64,000 nucleotides of DNA from Hymenobacter sp. UV11 (GTDB taxonomy: Bacteria; Bacteroidota; Bacteroidia; Cytophagales; Hymenobacteraceae): positions 170,207-234,206 of the forward strand of contig NZ_SRII01000008.1 in NCBI RefSeq assembly GCF_004684095.1. Direction: 5' to 3'. Below, in pieces: positions 62,066-64,000 of the stretch. The translations under genes and the position numbers were made by a program. Position 1 is the first letter of the stretch; every line of letters begins with the position of its first letter. The notes below the pieces were generated by a model, which made no database searches, was not told where the DNA came from, and was given only the letters and a program-made list of their open reading frames with translations.

Positions 62066-62347
62066 TTATTTCTCAATCTTAACGCCTTTCCAGAACGCTA
62101 CCCGGTCTTTGATATTCGCGGCGGCGGCGCTGGTTTCGGGGTAGTACCAGGCAGCATCTTTGTTCAGCTCGCCGTTCACGCGCAGCGAGTAGTAGCTAGC
62201 GCGGCCCTTCCATGGGCAGGAAGTGTGCGCGATGCTGTCCTCAAAAAATTCCTTTTTGAGGGATTCGGCGGGGAAATAATGGTTGTTCTCCACCACTACG
62301 GTGTCGTTGCTCTCAGCCACGACGGTATTGTTCCAGATGGCTTTCAT
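62066..62347 (-). CDS. DUF427 domain protein
   Basis: 93 residues from the ATG at 62347. The family pattern MKAIWNNTVVAESNDTVVVENNHYFP ... HTSCPWKGRASYY, with the Cys-Pro-Trp-Lys-Gly core, is clear. The role is unknown. Its 5' end is close to the divergent GNAT-like gene. Confidence 0.86.
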   Translation of the reverse strand: MKAIWNNTVVAESNDTVVVENNHYFPAESLKKEFFEDSIAHTSCPWKGRASYYSLRVNGELNKDAAWYYPETSAAAANIKDRVAFWKGVKIEK

Positions 62348-62444
62348 AGGGTTAGCGACGCAGCACCTGAATGGCTGCTCTGCCAAGCTTAAACGTACTA
62401 CTTTGCCGGATGTTTGCGCCTGGCTCCGATGCCCTACCTCTTAT

Positions 62445-63449
62445 ATGCTCCGCCACCTCCGCCACTCCGAGCTAAACCGTCTGCAATGGGATGCGCTAAT
62501 CAATCAAGCCCCTAATGGCATCATCTATGGACTCTCCTGGTACCTCGACATTGTGTCGCCGGGCTGGGAGGCACTCGTTAAAGAGGAGGGTGGGCGCTAC
62601 GTGGCTGGGTTACCGCTGCCGGTGCGGCGCAAGTTTGGCCTGCGCTACTTACAGCAACCACTGTTTGCGCAGGAGTTAGGATTTTTTTATCTGGAGGCGC
62701 CAACCACTGCCGAGTGGGCACAGTTAGGTAGTATGCTTCGTCAGCAATTTATCTACATTACTAAGTATGCATTCAACGTCGGTAATGCGGCGGTGGCTGG
62801 CGCTGCCTCCCTAGGCCTGACGAGCGCGCCGGCTCGTACGTACCACCTGTCGTTGCAGCCCTCTTATGCAGAACTATGGGCCAGCTACCGCCCCGAGCGC
62901 CGCCGCCACCTGCGCAAAGCCCAACAGCACGCGTTGATAGTCGAGCCAACTACTAATATTGACCTATTGGTACAGCTTTATGACGAAAATATAGCTCATC
63001 GGTTCGTTCGGGTGCAGGGCGAAGCTTATGAGTACCGCCTACTGCGGGCCTTGTACAGTGCTGCCTTTCAAGTAGGAATGACGTCGCTGTGGCAGGCCCG
63101 CTCCACTGAAGGAGAGATAGTGGCTATGATGCTCTTACTGCATTTTAAGCAACAAACTATTTATTTTGTTAGCTGTACGACGGTAGTTGGTAGAGCCCTT
63201 GGGGCTACCTCAATGTTAATAGATGATTTTTTGCAACAGCATGCCGGACAAGTTGGGTACTTCGACTTCGAGTCACCGGGAATATCTAATATGGAGCGCT
63301 TTTACGGTAGCTTCGGCTCTGTTCCAGTTCCCTTCTTTACGATAGTTTCTGACCAGATGCCTTGGCCAGTGCGCCAACTAAAGGCCGCGCGTATACTCTT
63401 GTATCAACGGTTTCGCCCACGCCTAACTCCAGATAGCAGCCCCGACTAG
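62445..63449 (+). CDS. FemAB/GNAT-like acyltransferase, first copy
   Basis: 334 residues from the ATG at 62445. The C-terminal part (LYDENIAHRFV ... YFVSCTTVVGRALGATSMLIDDFLQQH ... FDFESPGISNMERFYGSFG) has the shape of FemAB/BioF2-type acetyl- or aminoacyltransferases, which modify peptidoglycan bridges or polysaccharides. The substrate is unknown. The first 216 bases are repeated almost exactly at 63785. Confidence 0.72.
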   Translation: MLRHLRHSELNRLQWDALINQAPNGIIYGLSWYLDIVSPGWEALVKEEGGRYVAGLPLPVRRKFGLRYLQQPLFAQELGFFYLEAPTTAEWAQLGSMLRQQFIYITKYAFNVGNAAVAGAASLGLTSAPARTYHLSLQPSYAELWASYRPERRRHLRKAQQHALIVEPTTNIDLLVQLYDENIAHRFVRVQGEAYEYRLLRALYSAAFQVGMTSLWQARSTEGEIVAMMLLLHFKQQTIYFVSCTTVVGRALGATSMLIDDFLQQHAGQVGYFDFESPGISNMERFYGSFGSVPVPFFTIVSDQMPWPVRQLKAARILLYQRFRPRLTPDSSPD

Positions 63450-63784
63450 CTTTTGTTATAGCAGCTGGCTGAAAATAGTTCTGGTAGCGTCAGGGTTTGC
63501 CTAGGTACTTTACCCGACCACCATTTTTATTATTGCGCTAAATGTGCTAGCTACCTTACTTGGCTTTTGTACTGCGCGTAACCTTAGGAAGCGAGGTACA
63601 CTTGTTACTATCATCTATTACCGATGTCAATATACCAGAAGACTTTCTTGGCTGCGCGGTGCTGCCTAGCTGAGCGGCGTCTAATATTTTTCCTAAACTA
63701 CCCCGACGGAAGTGTATGGGGTTACTGTCCATATGGCCTGGTACCAGTAGTCAGCGCGCATAAAAATAGGTATTTACCCGTCGT
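63450..63784. other. spacer between duplicated transferase genes
   Basis: No credible gene. It is moderately AT-rich, and a short frame in it (63624-63815) looks random. It presumably carries the promoter of the second copy. It does not match the sequence upstream of the first copy, so the duplication does not extend into it. Confidence 0.4.
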
Positions 63785-64000
63785 ATGCTTCGCCACCTCC
63801 GCCACTCCGAGCTAAACCGTCTGCAATGGGATGCGCTAATCAATCAAGCCCCTAATGGCATCATCTATGGACTCTCCTGGTACCTCGACATTGTGTCGCC
63901 GGGCTGGGAGGCACTCGTTAAAGAGGAGGGTGGGCGCTACGTGGCTGGGTTACCGCTGCCGGTGCGGCGCAAGTTTGGCCTGCGCTACTTACAGCAACCG
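63785..64000 (+). CDS. FemAB/GNAT-like acyltransferase, second copy (3' end beyond window)
   Basis: 72 codons are visible, beginning MLRHLRHSELNRLQW. They are identical to the first copy at 62445 except for two synonymous differences, the 6th base (C to T) and the 216th base (A to G). The window ends before the rest can be compared, so whether the copy is complete is unknown. Confidence 0.75.
   Translation, partial: MLRHLRHSELNRLQWDALINQAPNGIIYGLSWYLDIVSPGWEALVKEEGGRYVAGLPLPVRRKFGLRYLQQP

Noticed and set aside
63624..63815. 63-codon frame in the spacer before the second transferase copy
   Set aside because: It crosses the start of the duplicated gene in another frame and looks random.

Overview
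The window looks like chromosome of a GC-rich member of the Bacteroidota, most likely the order Cytophagales and close to Hymenobacter. The evidence is the gene content: DUF3127, TMEM175, NIPSNAP, a TonB-dependent receptor with a CarboxypepD_reg-like N-terminus, acyl-ACP desaturase and an S8 lipoprotein. The promoters fit too: several genes have a TAnnTTTG -7 box, and Shine-Dalgarno sequences are rarely obvious. The genus is an inference. I see no tRNA, rRNA, CRISPR array or insertion sequence.

Layout. 1-14.3 kb holds a truncated S8 peptidase, an AddA/RecB-type helicase-nuclease, a cold-shock protein, a DEAD-box RNA helicase with a long structured leader, and assorted metabolic genes. 14.3-20.6 kb is a minus-strand run whose core is a circularly permuted-looking ATP-grasp protein, a class I glutamine amidotransferase-like protein, a GCS2 carboxylate-amine ligase, a D-Ala-D-Ala-ligase-like ATP-grasp protein and an esterase. 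A second alpha/beta hydrolase diverges from it. This looks like an operon for an unknown non-ribosomal peptide-like metabolite. 22-28 kb carries a beta-aspartyl peptidase converging on a cyanophycinase-like protein, then an M1 aminopeptidase. 28-40 kb carries an L,D-transpeptidase, an XRE regulator, a second DEAD-box helicase, a Nudix hydrolase, an LpxH-like phosphatase, a glycosyltransferase and a GH1 glycosidase.

40.7-45.8 kb holds the two proteins of the bacterial Pnkp/Hen1 RNA-repair system. They are separated by an AT-richer, opposite-strand pair (HAD-like protein plus membrane protein). Both repair genes carry an in-frame palindromic repeat inside the coding sequence. 46-62 kb holds secreted proteins and lipoproteins, KatG, a TonB receptor flanked by two MNT-type nucleotidyltransferases, a GH32 fructanase and a fatty-acid desaturase. 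The right edge has a FemAB/GNAT-like gene and the start of a second, almost identical copy.

Two sequence-wide patterns stand out. First, many intergenic spaces hold very long, nearly perfect inverted repeats (18-45 bp arms). Some act as shared terminators between convergent genes; others form REP-like families, notably three elements sharing a GTCATTNCGAGC-type core. Second, the oligomer CTACCCC/GGGGTAG recurs roughly every 700 bases in coding and non-coding DNA alike, far more often than expected.
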